From assembly GCA_033239005.1 (NCBI GenBank), contig BSQZ01000061.1, forward strand, positions 1,901,501-1,965,500: DNA of 64,000 nucleotides, in the 5' to 3' direction. Under the pieces are notes generated by a model that was not told the origin of the DNA, did no database searches, and worked only from the letters and a program-made list of their open reading frames with translations. Every line of letters starts with the position of its first letter. The first letter of the stretch is position 1. Origin of the DNA: Lamellibrachia satsuma. Its lineage: Eukaryota; Annelida; Polychaeta; Sabellida; Siboglinidae. Below, in pieces: positions 37,751 through 50,236 of the stretch. The translations under genes were made by a program, and so were the position numbers.

Positions 37751-38504
37751 ATGCAGAAGCGTGCTATTTACATGTATAATTAAAACAATTTGATAATTCA
37801 AGACAACACTTATACAAAACATGCAATGTCTTACATAATTATGTCCTCACACCAAAGCGTGTGTCGAAAGCTGATATCCTCTGTAGTGTGTTGTTGGCCT
37901 AACTTGGCCTAGGTTAGAAGTTTATGCGCATTACCTATGCGGTATATAGAAATATCAATGGGCACAGAAATAGTCACTAACGTTCCGCTGAATCCTATTT
38001 GTTTCTGAGGTCTAATTCGTCAAATTAAATGAAGTTACGTTTTTCAATTCTTTCTTGTGTGTAGAACCACATGTATCAATGCGCTTTTAAGAAAATTAAG
38101 TTGTCTGCGTGATAGTGCTGCTATTTGCGGAGATATAGCGTGCTGGAACATTGTTTTAGTTTTCCAACAGTATGCAACGTTTAGAAATTCGATAAAAATA
38201 GAAATGTTCAGACGCTTACAAAACGTTACACATGATCGCGTAATTGAACATATCAGCGACACATAGGAAATGTTTACACACATCCATAGTGAACTGTGTT
38301 CAAATCACGAACTGTAGAATGCGTTTAAAGCCGTTTTCTCGAAGTGTAAAATGTTTAAAATGTCATTGATCTGCTAACTTCGATGCTGTACAGTATCACA
38401 AGTTTCGGAGGAAGGCTATATCGCCCCATAGTTACGCCGTCGGTGTAAGCCCTCATGCTTTTTTATGTAAGCTGGTTGCCATTACTGGAGAATTATGCTT
38501 TTAC

Positions 38505-38525
38505 TGGCCACCAGATGGCAGCAAG
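38505..38525 (+). promoter_or_regulatory. CTCF-like motif
   Basis: ccaccagatggcagca (38508-38523) fits the bilaterian CTCF core CCASYAGRKGGCRS at every position. Binding is inference. Confidence 0.4.
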
Positions 38526-38736
38526 TCATTTTGGATAGCTTAGATGTTATGTACACTGTTTCGATGTGAACAATTAAATCACACGGCCTGCTGTCCCAAT
38601 GTGAGTGACCTCAGGAGGACACTACTTTAGTCACATGTGCAAGCCGTCAACATAGTGACACGGGAACACACACCGAAGTACCTCGGCAATTCGCCTGCAT
38701 GGGGCTATACGGTCACGGTTATGGCCATAATTGCCG

Positions 38737-38737
<1 letters not shown>

Positions 38738-38772
<35 letters not shown>

Positions 38773-38822
38773 TGTATGTATGTATGTATGTATGTATGTA
38801 TGTATGTATGTATGTATTTATA
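38738..38822. repeat. (TATG)n microsatellite
   Basis: Tetranucleotide tatg repeated about 20 times. Confidence 0.97.
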
Positions 38823-39079
38823 TAGCCGGAATCTAAGAGAGGGTGAAGAACGTAATTTGCTCTGTGGGGATATCATTTATTTTAAACATTCATTTCTTGA
38901 TCCGATGATCTGCGCTACACTGCACGGCACTGCACTGCGCTGCAGTGCAATGCACTGCATTGCAAAACACTGCAAATTTTTTCATCTTAAACCTACTATA
39001 TGTAATCCAAGCAAACGTACAACACAGGTAGTAGTATATAATATGTAGACGAGACAAAAAGCACACTTTTTTCACATGC

Positions 39080-39640
39080 CAACATTTGGGGAAAACAGAT
39101 CATTAAACAATTATTTACAGCGTATTCTTGTTCTTGTTTTTATGTTCATGTATCTTAATGTTTTGACGATTTTAAATATTTAAAACAATTGATAATATTG
39201 GAGAAAGTTACAGGTTTTTCAAAGCTGAGATCCAAAAACGATCAGAACTTCCGTGAATATTTAAGGTAACCACATATAACCACATATAGGCTATAACCAC
39301 ATATAACCAATGCATTACTTGTTTGTTTTGTTTCTTTATTTCAATGTTTTCTTTTCAATATTATGTGGAATCCAAATGGTATATCCGTATTCTAAAATTA
39401 GTAATCACTGTTGTTTCTCTTTGTTCCGGTTTTTCTGGTTTAATGTAATTAACCTATGATCATATATGGTACTTTCTCCAGTAAATATCGACACGCAATA
39501 TTTCTTTTAAAAGTATACAAACATAGCAGCAGTTTGAAATAAGGAACGCGTTTTTCTCAATTACATAACATGTGTCCTTTTAATATCTGCAATTTGGTTC
39601 TTGTTGAAAAAAATATTTCTGTTGGGGGGGGCATTTATTT
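39080..39640. repeat. unclassified duplicated segment, copy B (empty SINE site)
   Basis: Direct paralogue of 35640-36425 without the SINE. It contains a small local amplification of accacatata (39271-39306). Confidence 0.85.
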
Positions 39641-40075
39641 AAAGGGAAACAAGTCATAGTTTTGGACCTATGCACCTATAAGAGTTAACAAGACATAACT
39701 ATTTGCAACTACAATTAAGAATATCACGCCAGTGGTTTACTGGGGTAACATTGATAAACGCCTATCAATGTTAGATAACCCTACGTTATGAATGTCAAAC
39801 TCTAGCAAATTTCGCTCACCAAATGAAAAAATATTTATATACACCTATTCCTATGTTTGCATTTGTTTACTAAACTAGCCCTATTTCTGGGAAAATAACA
39901 CGTTTGTTTGAGACTTTGCGTTAGTTCTGTGTATGCCGGCCTTCCCTTAATATATCACAATAGTCTAGGTTACCCCGATTTTCATAGAAGTGCGCATGCG
40001 CTTATCGGTCGCGCTGGTTAACACGTCAGTCAACTGGAGAAATGACCGGAATCTCCCACTTTCAAGGCAATCAGG

Positions 40076-40115
40076 CAGGCAGGCGGGCGGGCGGGAGGGA
40101 GGGAGGGAGGGCAGG
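40076..40115. repeat. GGC/GGGA-rich low-complexity tract
   Basis: caggcaggcgggcgggcggg then gagggaggga, imperfect. Confidence 0.9.
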
Positions 40116-40498
40116 CGGGCAGAAAGTGATCCGATATTTTGAGACAATGACAACAAATCTGAATTTTCGTTGTCGGCTTGGAAGTGGTTCATAAGCCCTA
40201 GTGAATTCCTCGAATACAACAGAACCGCCATTGAGTCACACGGTCTCAAAATTTCTCGAAAGCCATTATACAAATATTGTGGGAAAAAAAACAACACAAT
40301 TGTGAATATATTCTGGTATATATATATATGGTTGATTTGCTTATGGGATATACATGTCTGCTGGAATTTCAACATTAGTATGCGGCAGTGGGTCTGAGGT
40401 TCGCCCCCAGTTGACTAAGAGACTGTAGGCAGACCAGTGACATAAAATACAAACGTTTCCTAGGGTATCCGCCAGGGGTTGGTGTAAACCGAAACCAC

Positions 40499-40747
40499 TT
40501 AGGTTCGTTTTTCAATAACAAGTTCGTCGAATCCCGTCTTCTCATCAAAGACTCTTTCGAAGGCGACATCGTTGCATTCTCCGAGCACCACTTCCGCTGT
40601 GGTGTACACCAGCATGTCCCCGATCACGTGACCGCCAACCACGTGACCATCTTTATCGCCGAGTGACACGTGAAGGTGACCATTGTCCCCTGACACAGTT
40701 CCGGTCAGTGAGAGTATCTCGAAGTATTCCTTGAACGTTGTGACTTT
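40499..40747 (-). CDS. PPC-domain gene, last exon
   Basis: 249 nt including stop. Phase 0 entry from KVTTFKEYFEI after a good acceptor (tttttcttttgtag). Carries the C-terminal two thirds of the domain with LHVSLGDKDG and GGHVIGD. Confidence 0.92.
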   Translation of the reverse strand, partial: KVTTFKEYFEILSLTGTVSGDNGHLHVSLGDKDGHVVGGHVIGDMLVYTTAEVVLGECNDVAFERVFDEKTGFDELVIEKRT

Positions 40748-43700
40748 CTACAAAAGAAAAACCGAATAGTTAGTCGCCAACCACATACAAGGCGAAGCAA
40801 TGTTCCGCTTAATTGAAACGAAAAAATCGACGTATGCGTTTAACGCCGCTTCCTCAAATGGTTCGGCCCATCCCGCATTCGATTCTTTTCATGTCCAGAT
40901 GTGCGCAGTCTGTTTAATAAAAAATGCCTATTTTTGTTCAAATCATCGAAAGAACTGACTTTGATCGTTAGATCTGATAAGGATCAAAATAGTGGGTATC
41001 CAAAATGGTAAACACTGTGTAGGTCAATGCTGATCATGGGCGTGACCTCCATCCTCTCGCCGATCACATGACAAAGTTACAAAATTTCACCAGGGAAGAA
41101 AATAAATTGCGATTTTTCAGCATTTCGATCTTCATTTCAGTTAATGCTTGAACACGCATTAACTTTTTTTCTGGAAATTTCACAAAAACTACATAAAATT
41201 TTTGCACAAACGAGCTAGCATGTTGCAGTAGATGCTACGTTGGTTTGGTTTTTCGCAAAATTATTTTGAAATGAGAAGAGCAAAACAATCGAATTGTTTA
41301 AGCACCTTTAAGTGAACCAGAAAGATAGTACATTCCACAATGATGTTCAAACTTTCATGACGTTTCGCCACGAGCTTCACTCATAAGCCTGTATTGCGGC
41401 TTCGTGAACAGGTGGTGACATTGTTGTTACCAGTGGTAAATCCATCCGGATAATGCGGAAGTGAACTTTGTCCCACTTGTTGGGACAACGAGCATGGCTG
41501 CCATAGGACACAGTTCAATGGTAATTGTAATGGCGTAATTTATTTCTTAATTACATTTACAGTATAGCTATAGGCAAGGTGTTCGCCTGTTGCTTATAAG
41601 AATAGGCAATAGCCTTGCGCTGAAAACTTAAGTTCAGGCCACTTGAACCATTACCAAAATGCAATAAACGCATGCAATAAATCCGTGTCCCACGTCTATA
41701 GTTATTCTTGTAAGTATACCACTAAAGTTATTATATAAAATGGTAACTTTTTTTTGTGATGAAGCCAGTAATATCACGTTACATCAATTGTGTTGTTGAT
41801 TACGGTAAATATATCGTCCAACATTAGATTATAAATTTAATCATACATATCCGTAATTTTTTTTATTTCTGCATGAGTTACTACGCATACGTGCCTTAAT
41901 TTAATTGTGGCAATAAACTTGCCAACACTCCTTCCGCCTATTGAAATCATCTAAAAATCCACAGTTATACTGTCAACATGTTCTACCAGCAAACTTGCCA
42001 ATGTGCCTGCTCAAATGCAGTTAAGTCAGATGATATGATTTTTTGTAACATTACACATATCTAAAATTACTGTGCCCTACATTCGGAAGTATAACTGAGG
42101 CATGATCCCCACAGGGTTGATGATGCCATTACTTGCCACCAAGTGGCAGCACCCTGGGTAATCTATAGACAATCTGGTTAATTAGTTATTATTATTATTA
42201 TTATTATTATAACTATTTCTCTTATGGTTAATTGAATTTACTGTATAGGTTGCTGGTCATGTTACTAATAATTAAGTTGTTTAAATATAAAATTTACCAA
42301 AGAGGCAGGGGTCACTTGTAGTCAGGGGAGGGGCTGTGTCCCAGTGGGTCAGGCTTGATCCCACTGTCAACAAGAAATGACAACCCTGTTTCGGTAAGTT
42401 CCTCAATACTATGTTGTACCTTAGAAAATGAATCCTTTCAATTTATAATGGTGCCATAATGTCTATTAGAGAATTATCCAACTTTCTATGTAAACATATT
42501 TACATGTTCAGTTATCATTACTTAACAGTGTCTTGGATTACTGATGTGCTAAGAAGATGGGGAGCAACTGAACTGTCTGGACCTTAGGGAGGAAAGTCCC
42601 CACTAGTTGCCTGTTATCAGCTAGGGCTTAATGACAGTTTGTAGTTAGTCACTCTTTTGTTTATTCATTTATAACTGATAATTGGTTGTACGTTAATTAA
42701 CGGTAGTCTTGTTAGTGCAGTGCCTTGCAGTATTATATTTTGATTGCTTGTCCATTTATAGGTGCAGATGACCCCCTGTAAAATGCAAGATGTGATTGCA
42801 CTGAGCCCCTGCTCAGACACATTATAGCACTTTTGGTTAGGCCTGCAGTGCCCAGTTGGGGTGAGCACTGTTATTTTGGTTTGATGTGTTGTCATGAAGC
42901 ATTACTATTAGGTTAGGAAGCATTTATTTTGACGGTCATCCATAACTATATTAAGGAACTAATTATAGACACTACATATATCATATGTGTGTGGGTATTA
43001 GTACTGATTTGTGTACTCGAAGTCAACATGGACTGTGTACCTTTATGTTATAATGGATGTCAAGCATAACTGATGCTGTGTTATGCATGGATACATCAAC
43101 TTTTTATTAATTGTAGCTGCATTTTTAGCTGAGTATATTTGTTGTACACTTCACCACTTAGGAGTTGATACAGTGTTATTGGTACGTAGGGTTCATTTGA
43201 TTGTATTTCCAACCTGGGAACACAGTGTTTAAAGACTATAAACCCATGTATGTTATTGGTAATAAGTCTGTCATGGAGTATTGCTGGATAGAAATCTAGA
43301 TACAAATACCACAGGTGGCAGCCTGCTATTTGGTATATGTAATAATCTATAGGTAATAATTACGTATCAATGTTCTGCAGGGAATATATGTTTTTGACTC
43401 TTGATTAATGATCCTGTGTAACCATTGTAGTAGTGCATGTAGTAATAATATTTTTATATGTTTTACACTTTTTAATATTATACAAAATAAAGGAAATCAC
43501 AGTTTCCCGTCTTCGTGCGATTCCACGCTTACACGTACATCTTCTTCAACTTTTCTAGGCTAGTAGCTTTTTAGCTGGTCTTGACAACTGTTTGTGCGCA
43601 TGGGTGGAAAGTTGTAATGTTGTTCAAAACTGTAAGCGCACCATAATTTGTCTAGTCGTGATTTGAATGTATTTAGTGAGGGTGCTGAAACTACATACTC

Positions 43701-44298
43701 TGTGAGGGTGTTCCACCAGTTCACTACCCTGTGCCTGAAGTAACTCCTTAGTTGTCTTGCAGTCACGCGTTCCTTCTTGAGCTTCAGGCTGTGTCCCCTA
43801 GTTACCGTATTGTTGTCCAGCTCAAGTGGCATTCTATCAACTTTATAGATTCCATGGAGGTATTTGTAGACTTCAATCATGTCTCCTCTTGCTCTTCTAT
43901 ACATTATTTTGGAATGTCCGCGAGTATTTTAAAATGCATCAGTTTATGTTAATGGGCGTTTTGCTTCCCCAATTTAAAAACAACTATGGCTACGATATAT
44001 ACTTAAGGCCCGTTCACACGTGCGATTAATTATTGAATTGGTCGGGCGGCACTTTGGACAACTAATCGCTATTAGTATCACTCGCGATGTTTCACCGCGA
44101 ATGCGCGTTGTACAGGCCTACCTCTTCCTTTCCGTTGACTTTGGCCATGCGCAGTGTCGCCCGCTGCACACTTCCGCAGCACGTGAGGACGAACGCCGAC
44201 TTGAGTTTCTTCTCTTTGGCGAACTGAACAAGCGACGACCTGATCTCTTGACCGGGCTTCAGTCGCAGTGCATAGCACGTCAAGCTACTCGGTGTGGC
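40499..44298 (-). CDS. PPC/DUF296-domain protein, two 3' exons found (5' end missing)
   Basis: Exon A 44122-44298 (acceptor ttccgcag, donor gtaggc) encodes TCYALRLKPGQEIRSSLVQF, then SAFVLTCCGSVQRATLRMAK. Exon B 40499-40747 (acceptor ttttgtag) encodes FKEYFEILSLTGTVSGDNGH, LHVSLGDKDGHVVGGHVIGD, ... TTAEVVLGEC, and ends VIEKRT, TAA. Joined in phase they form a complete PPC (plants and prokaryotes conserved, DUF296) domain, with the central GGHV and the LTG-x-S-x-x-GHLH strand, as in small single-domain metazoan proteins of this family. The function in animals is not established, and some are misleadingly named GlmU-like. No start codon is found: a short first exon upstream of 44298 is expected. 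The 3.4-kb intron contains a LINE tail. Confidence 0.9.
42137..42154 (+). promoter_or_regulatory. CTCF-like motif in the PPC gene intron
   Basis: ccaccaagtggcagcacc differs from the CTCF core at one position. Inference only. Confidence 0.3.
43500..43960 (-). mobile_element. CR1-like LINE 3' end (family different from the 50-kb element)
   Basis: Minus-strand frame 43904-43560: YRRARGDMIEVYKYLHGIYK, TRGHSLKLKKERVTARQLRS, YFRHRVVNWWNTLTEYVVSA, PSLNTFKSRLDKLW. This is the standard C-terminal end of CR1-type ORF2 proteins. 5'-truncated at about 43905-43960. In the PPC gene intron, same orientation. Confidence 0.85.
44122..44298 (-). CDS. PPC-domain gene, internal exon
   Basis: 177 nt, phase 0 at both ends. 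Reads ATPSSLTCYALRLKPG ... ATLRMAKVNGKEE. The upstream acceptor is clear; there is no Met in the usual place, so translation starts in an exon not identified here. Confidence 0.88.
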
Positions 44299-45025
44299 CT
44301 GCGGAAGCAGTGAAGAATGACGATGACTATCGGATGTCGTTATTATTCGTCTACGTCTGGTAGTACATGTAATTGCTATTATGTTTTAAACAACGCCAAC
44401 AGACATACGCAAATTGCTGTGCTCTGTCACCAGATGGTTTTCTACCTAGACGTGGGGTATAACGGGTTTCCAAAAGGTGGGCAGAAATAAAGTCACAGGA
44501 AATAAAGTCACTCTTTGTTGTAATGGAAGACTACATACTAACTACACAGGTACATTCGTGCATATTTTCACTGATAATTGAGCACCGTAAAGTTTCACGA
44601 TTAACATGGATATTCCCCGTTGATATGTATGCAGCATGTCGGATAACATAGCTAGATTTTAACACACAACTCATAATGTTTATTATAATATTAATTTATT
44701 AAATTGCAGCACCTAGCATTATTTCTCGGTTTTAACTTATTTAAACATGGCTGGTAGCTTCAACCGCAATAACCATAGAACCTACGCATATTCTTGAAAT
44801 ACGTCTTTCCCAGAGCAGCTATTGCGTTATTGTACAAGGTGTGATTATTTGTTACTGTAAAATCGTGTTATATGTAAACTGTATGTGTCATAACATCTTT
44901 AAACTGCTTGTCCAACGATATACTTGACGCTTACAATCACTCAATTCTTCATTTGGTCGGTCAGCTAGATTGAAGACGTCTACAGCTTGGTCATCTAGAG
45001 GGAAGTGCATGTTAAAGGGGGACTA

Positions 45026-46006
45026 ACTATGTAAAATTGCGCAGCGACTGGTATAAGTAATGTCGGTAATACAATGTTTGTTATTGTTCTGCAATTTTCA
45101 AAAGGAATTAAAGCTACCTTCAAACTGCACAGATGGTGTTGTTCAACTACTAAAGCAGGGGGAGTTTGTCACGCGATCGTAAAAGGAATTAATGGGTTAT
45201 AATCTAAATATCTGGACGGTGTCCTAAGCATATAGGATTAATGTCAACAAGGCGCTTGCTTGCCACTCTGAATGTTTGTATAGCAAGTGTTCCTCAGTCA
45301 TTCTATGCCCGGCGCCCGTGCCCACTTAACGACACCTATATAGCTATTCAGTTTTCAGATCTATCTTACACGTGTACGATGTTTGTCGTAGTATGAATCG
45401 GGGTTATTTTTAGTTCACTACCGAGACTGGCATTCGGGTCAGTGTATATGTCTTCGGCTTTTCGATAACTCCGACCTACCTGCATGTTACGAGTAATGTA
45501 CGTGTCTCTTGTTGGTCGCTCTTCTACCTACACACTTCGAGAACCACACAACACAAGGCAGCGTTGCTCTACGCGCTGACTTAAGCGCAGGTGTCGGCTA
45601 GAGCAAGTACGTAAACAAGTCTCAGTCGCCTGCGTTTACAATGAAACATGAATGCTGAACTAACTCTACTTGTCTGATCACCGGCAGTTGACAGAATGCC
45701 CTAGTTTGTTGTCATGCCATGCGTAACCGTCACCTAAGATCAAGTCTGCGAAGGAGTGAGGGTATACCGTAACTATCAGCGTCAATGATCTGACTGACGA
45801 TTACATCGAGGGCATCACAACCGTCACGACCGTGATAGAACCCCGAGGGCATCACGACCGTGATTGTCTCGTGGGCAACGTCGTTCACTGGGGCTCCCCA
45901 ACGTGCACAAATGCACAAAATCGGTTTATGTTATGGCAAAAGTCAAATTACTGTCAACACGATATATGCCTCAGCAAACACATATTATTTTAGATTCAAA
46001 TAATGT
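45026..46006. repeat. outer inverted repeat, left arm
   Basis: Its reverse complement matches three blocks on the right: 45026-45425 with 63673-63289, 45425-45660 with 62447-62215, and about 45730-46006 with 61728-61441. Over 45095-45180 only a few mismatches are seen. Left arm contiguous, right arm broken by insertions. Confidence 0.9.
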
Positions 46007-46419
46007 GAATAGCAGTAGACTTGGCTAACAGACTACAATCACAACCACACTGAGAATTCACAAGAACTGGTGACTGAAATGACAGGACTAAAAGTGAAAG
46101 AAGGGTAATCGTTTTTGTGATACGATGTTATGTTACTGTTCACGAAAACAACTAGTAAGGAAACATGTGAAGTGATCAAGGAGAGACTAGAGAACGATAG
46201 ACACTCAAAAAGAGAACCAACCTCAAAGTAGACAGCATCATGGAGTTCTTTAAATTCGTACTGGAGACTACGTACTTCAGATTTGGAGAACTTTACCAGC
46301 AAAGGTTTGATGTAGCCATTAGCAGTTCAGTATCCCTCATTGTTGTGAACTTGTGGATGTAGGACTTGAAACAAAATATAATTGTAAAGGCCCTGAATGA
46401 TTACAAGCCAAGGAACTAC

Positions 46420-47849
46420 ACACATGTTAGCATATGTTTTGTGAACTGCAGTGAGCATAGCCACACTCCTTGGAGTGGACTCGGCAGTAACGACATGACA
46501 TGTGTCGCCGTCGTAATTATCCGTAGCGGCAGCGCATGTTAGTAGAACAAGAAGAACAACGGAAGCACCAACAACTGCTTCGGCAACAACAAAAAGCAGT
46601 AGCAACAACAACACCAGCAATTTCATGTGTAACAGCCGGATTAAGAGTAGCAGCAACAACAACAATAGCAGCAGCAGCAGCAGCAGCAGCAACGACAACA
46701 ACAACAGCAGCATCATCAGCAGCATCAGCAGCAACAACAGCAGCAGCAGCAATTGGAGCATTACAACAACAGCAGCACCAAAAACAAGAGCAGCCGCACC
46801 AACGACTACAACATCTAAAGGCAGGAATAGAAACAACATACATCAAAGAAACGACCACAGCCCAGGCCATTGGTGGAAACTAAACATGTATCAGATACGT
46901 TTGACTAGATGACATAACCAAATGTTACAATATGATCTAAACAAATGATTCAAACCGGGCGACGTTAATCAGCCTTAAAAAATGTCAATGCCTACAAATG
47001 GGAAAGAAAGGCCTTTCAACAGGGAATGTTTCACCTTGATATATGTCGGTTAATCGGCTTCGTCTGGTAAATGTATATGTTGTAGGACATGTGGACGTTT
47101 GGTGAGTAATTGCAAGCTATTCGTTTCAGATAACAAAACATGACAACAGACGAAAGCAAGACTTCGCGGTTGTAGAACGTTCGTCAACAATCACCAGAGT
47201 CGGAAGGAATTCTTGCAAAAGTGAGTCTTATGGACGACTACTAAATGCATTACTATCAACGCAATTTTGAGGGAAATAAGTGTTCATTGATTGCGAAATA
47301 AGACTGGTGAAGTTGCTTACGTTTGACAACATAGTTGAAGCATCAACAAGGTTATAAAGGACCATTGTTGTTAAATTACTATGACCATTGAATACATCTT
47401 GTTTACAAAATTGTAGAACAACGAAATAATGCACCAGCAACTTGATTGTGTGAAATGTTGAAACAAATATAAAAAAAACCTAATATATTTGCTTAAATAA
47501 CTATAATTCATGTACTTCCATCAAAGACGGCGGTAGATGCATACGTAGTCTCCCCCTCGAGCGACGTCACATCCGAGGCGACTACAATACACGTGACGTC
47601 ATCTAACGTTGTCGGTTCTTCAAGTGACGTCACATCCGCGATGACTACAACACACGTGACCAATCTATTGGCGTCGTATGTTCATGTTACGTCACATTCT
47701 CGGCGACTACAACACACGTGACGCCTTCTAGACTTGTCGTCTTGCTGAAACGACGTCACATCCGCTGCGACAACGACTAGTGTTGGGAACTGAAAACTCT
47801 TAATGATCAATCATTGGTTTATCTTCCCAATCGATGATCGATCATTGAC

Positions 47850-47860
<11 letters not shown>
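46420..47860. repeat. inner inverted repeat, left arm
   Basis: 46420-46892 is the reverse complement of 54395-55097 (both include a CAG/CTG tract), and 47540-47860 of 53885-54385. About 640 bases (46893-47540) are present only in this arm. It ends at a (TA)n tract, as does the right arm. Confidence 0.92.
46555..46800. repeat. interrupted CAG/CAA-type trinucleotide tract
   Basis: caacaacagcagcagcagca-type words with many interruptions, the counterpart in the left arm of the long CTG tract at 54540-54945. Confidence 0.9.
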
Positions 47861-47906
<46 letters not shown>

Positions 47907-47907
47907 G

Positions 47908-47993
<86 letters not shown>
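47853..47993. repeat. (TA)n microsatellite
   Basis: TA run with a cg interruption near 47906. Confidence 0.97.
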
Positions 47994-47995
<2 letters not shown>

Positions 47996-47999
47996 TAGA

Positions 48000-49437
48000 G
48001 TTACATCATTAATCATCCCCCTATACACAAGAGCGATAAGCCAGCTCACTGCAGTGAAGCGGGTGTGGACCACTGGCCGGCATTTCATTGCACGGCAGAA
48101 ACAGTTGCATCCACTGCATGACACATAGGGTAGCACGGTTTATAGTGCGAACATAGCATGTTACAAATAGTTGTCTACCATATGTAAGTAGATAAGTAAG
48201 TAAGTGAGTAAGTGAGTAAGTAAGTAAATTTATTTCCTCCTCACCATCATCATGTACAATATAAGGCAAACAAAAGCAATGAAGATGAGGTGGCTACCAG
48301 AGAAGTATAAACTTATCGGGGTAGTAGCCATTGACGATGACACCAGGAACCAATTAACTTGAAGATTTGTCATTGTCATTTGTTATTAATGGGGCATGGC
48401 CACCAGGCTAATAAATAATTTGGGTGAGGGTGGTCCCAGCAGTTGTGTTATAAGTGTGGGCAGTTGGGTTATTCATACTGGAGTGAGCATCGTGCATTGG
48501 TGTTAAACTAAGACAAACATTTTGGAGGCTTGCTGGAGAAAGTTGTGGGACAACGAATATGGTTATTTCCTGTGTGGCTTACAGCTGTACGAATCGACAT
48601 AAGACATGATCTAACACCTCGTTATTTTCAGGTAATTTATGTCGCAAATGTTTCTGCTGTGTTAATAAATATGTGAATGAATGTAACAGTTTCGAAAATG
48701 TTCTGAAATGTCAATATATTACAGATATGTTCGTTTTTCCTGGGGGTAACGTATATTCAGTGTTTCACAGTAGTCACATTGATTGGGTGCAACATAAAAT
48801 GTTATAGGGGTAGGATTCAGTTTTATAAATAATGTGTGCGTGCGTGTATGCATATTTGTAGCTCTTTTTTAAATTCTACTAGATGTTAACTCATTAATAA
48901 GATTTTTGTTCTTTATTAAGTCATCTGCGTTTAATGAGGCTCTCCCCTTTTTGGTCGTCGCTTGCGTTTTCATCGTTGTATGAACCACTATCGTGTAACT
49001 CATTCTGTACACATTGCAATATCATTACATTATATGCATTTGTTTGACAAACCATGTGAAAGTTGCCTACAAAAACAATTTACAGCTTAAATGAGAAAGC
49101 ATATTTCTTTACAGGAGACGTGTAACATTCGAGAAAGATCTTGATCTGCAGGTGGAAATGGCTGTGATGGAGCAGCTGGGGAATGTGTTGGAAGATGGGA
49201 AAAGAATATTGTTGGGACCTTAGAGAAGAATGTCCAACATGGCTTAATGAGCTTTTGACCACTTGCAGTCATTAGCTAACACGTGTGTAGAACACTTCAG
49301 AAAGTTCAGTTTCGATCATGTTTAGTGGTGCTATTGTTATAGTCAATTTGTTATGATATTTGATATACAAGGTGCATGGATAGATTATGCACGTAAGGTA
49401 TTAGGTATATATAGCTATATAGTAATAATATCTTATT

Positions 49438-49440
<3 letters not shown>
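48000..49440. other. spacer inside the inverted repeat, nothing recognised
   Basis: No supported gene. A (TAAG/TGAG)n stretch is at about 48185-48230. The rest is unique-looking AT-rich DNA. Confidence 0.5.

Positions 49441-49441
<1 letters not shown>

Positions 49442-49515
<74 letters not shown>
49442..49515. repeat. (TA)n microsatellite
   Basis: TA dinucleotide run with a gata-rich end. Confidence 0.97.
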
Positions 49516-49516
<1 letters not shown>

Positions 49517-49614
49517 TAGATATATGATGAAGACTGGGTGCTGTACAGCATAAACACTTGGCCTCCAGTGGGTTCTTGCCGTGCAGCAGTATGAATGGAG
49601 GTATGAACTTAGAC

Positions 49615-49705
49615 ACCGCTAGATCACGTCACGTGTGTTGTAGCCACTAAGGATTAGACGGTACTTGAAGAGACGACACCGCTAGATGGCGTCACGTGTG
49701 TTGTA
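49615..49705. repeat. CRE/E-box repeat units, reverse orientation
   Basis: Two units with cgctagatggcgtcacgtgt gttgtag, in the orientation of the right inner arm, ending in (TA)n. Confidence 0.85.
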
Positions 49706-49888
<183 letters not shown>

Positions 49889-50074
49889 TCATAAAATAGA
49901 CACAACAATGTTTGTTGTATTTCTTTTCTTTTCGTTTCATTGAATAGAGGCTTAAACATGGATGCCTTAAACTTTGAGACAAGCATACGACTCTACTAGT
50001 TGGGTCATTTAATTCACGCTTTGTCGCCAGCCTCAGCCAAACAGCAGCGACGCCATGTTGGTGCATGGGCTCGG

Positions 50075-50236
50075 CCTGCTGCGGCGACTACAACACACGT
50101 GACGCCATCTAGCGATGTCGTTTCTTCAAGCGACATCTCATCCGTGGTGACTACAACACACGTGACGCCATCTAGCGGTGTCATCTCCTCTAGCGACGTC
50201 TCATCCGCGGTGACTACAACACACGTGACGCCATCA
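50075..50236. repeat. CRE/E-box repeat units, interrupted on the right by a LINE
   Basis: Three units of about 57 bp with gactacaacacacgtgacgc catctagcg and gcgacgtctcatccg. The array continues at 53638 on the other side of the LINE. Confidence 0.9.
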
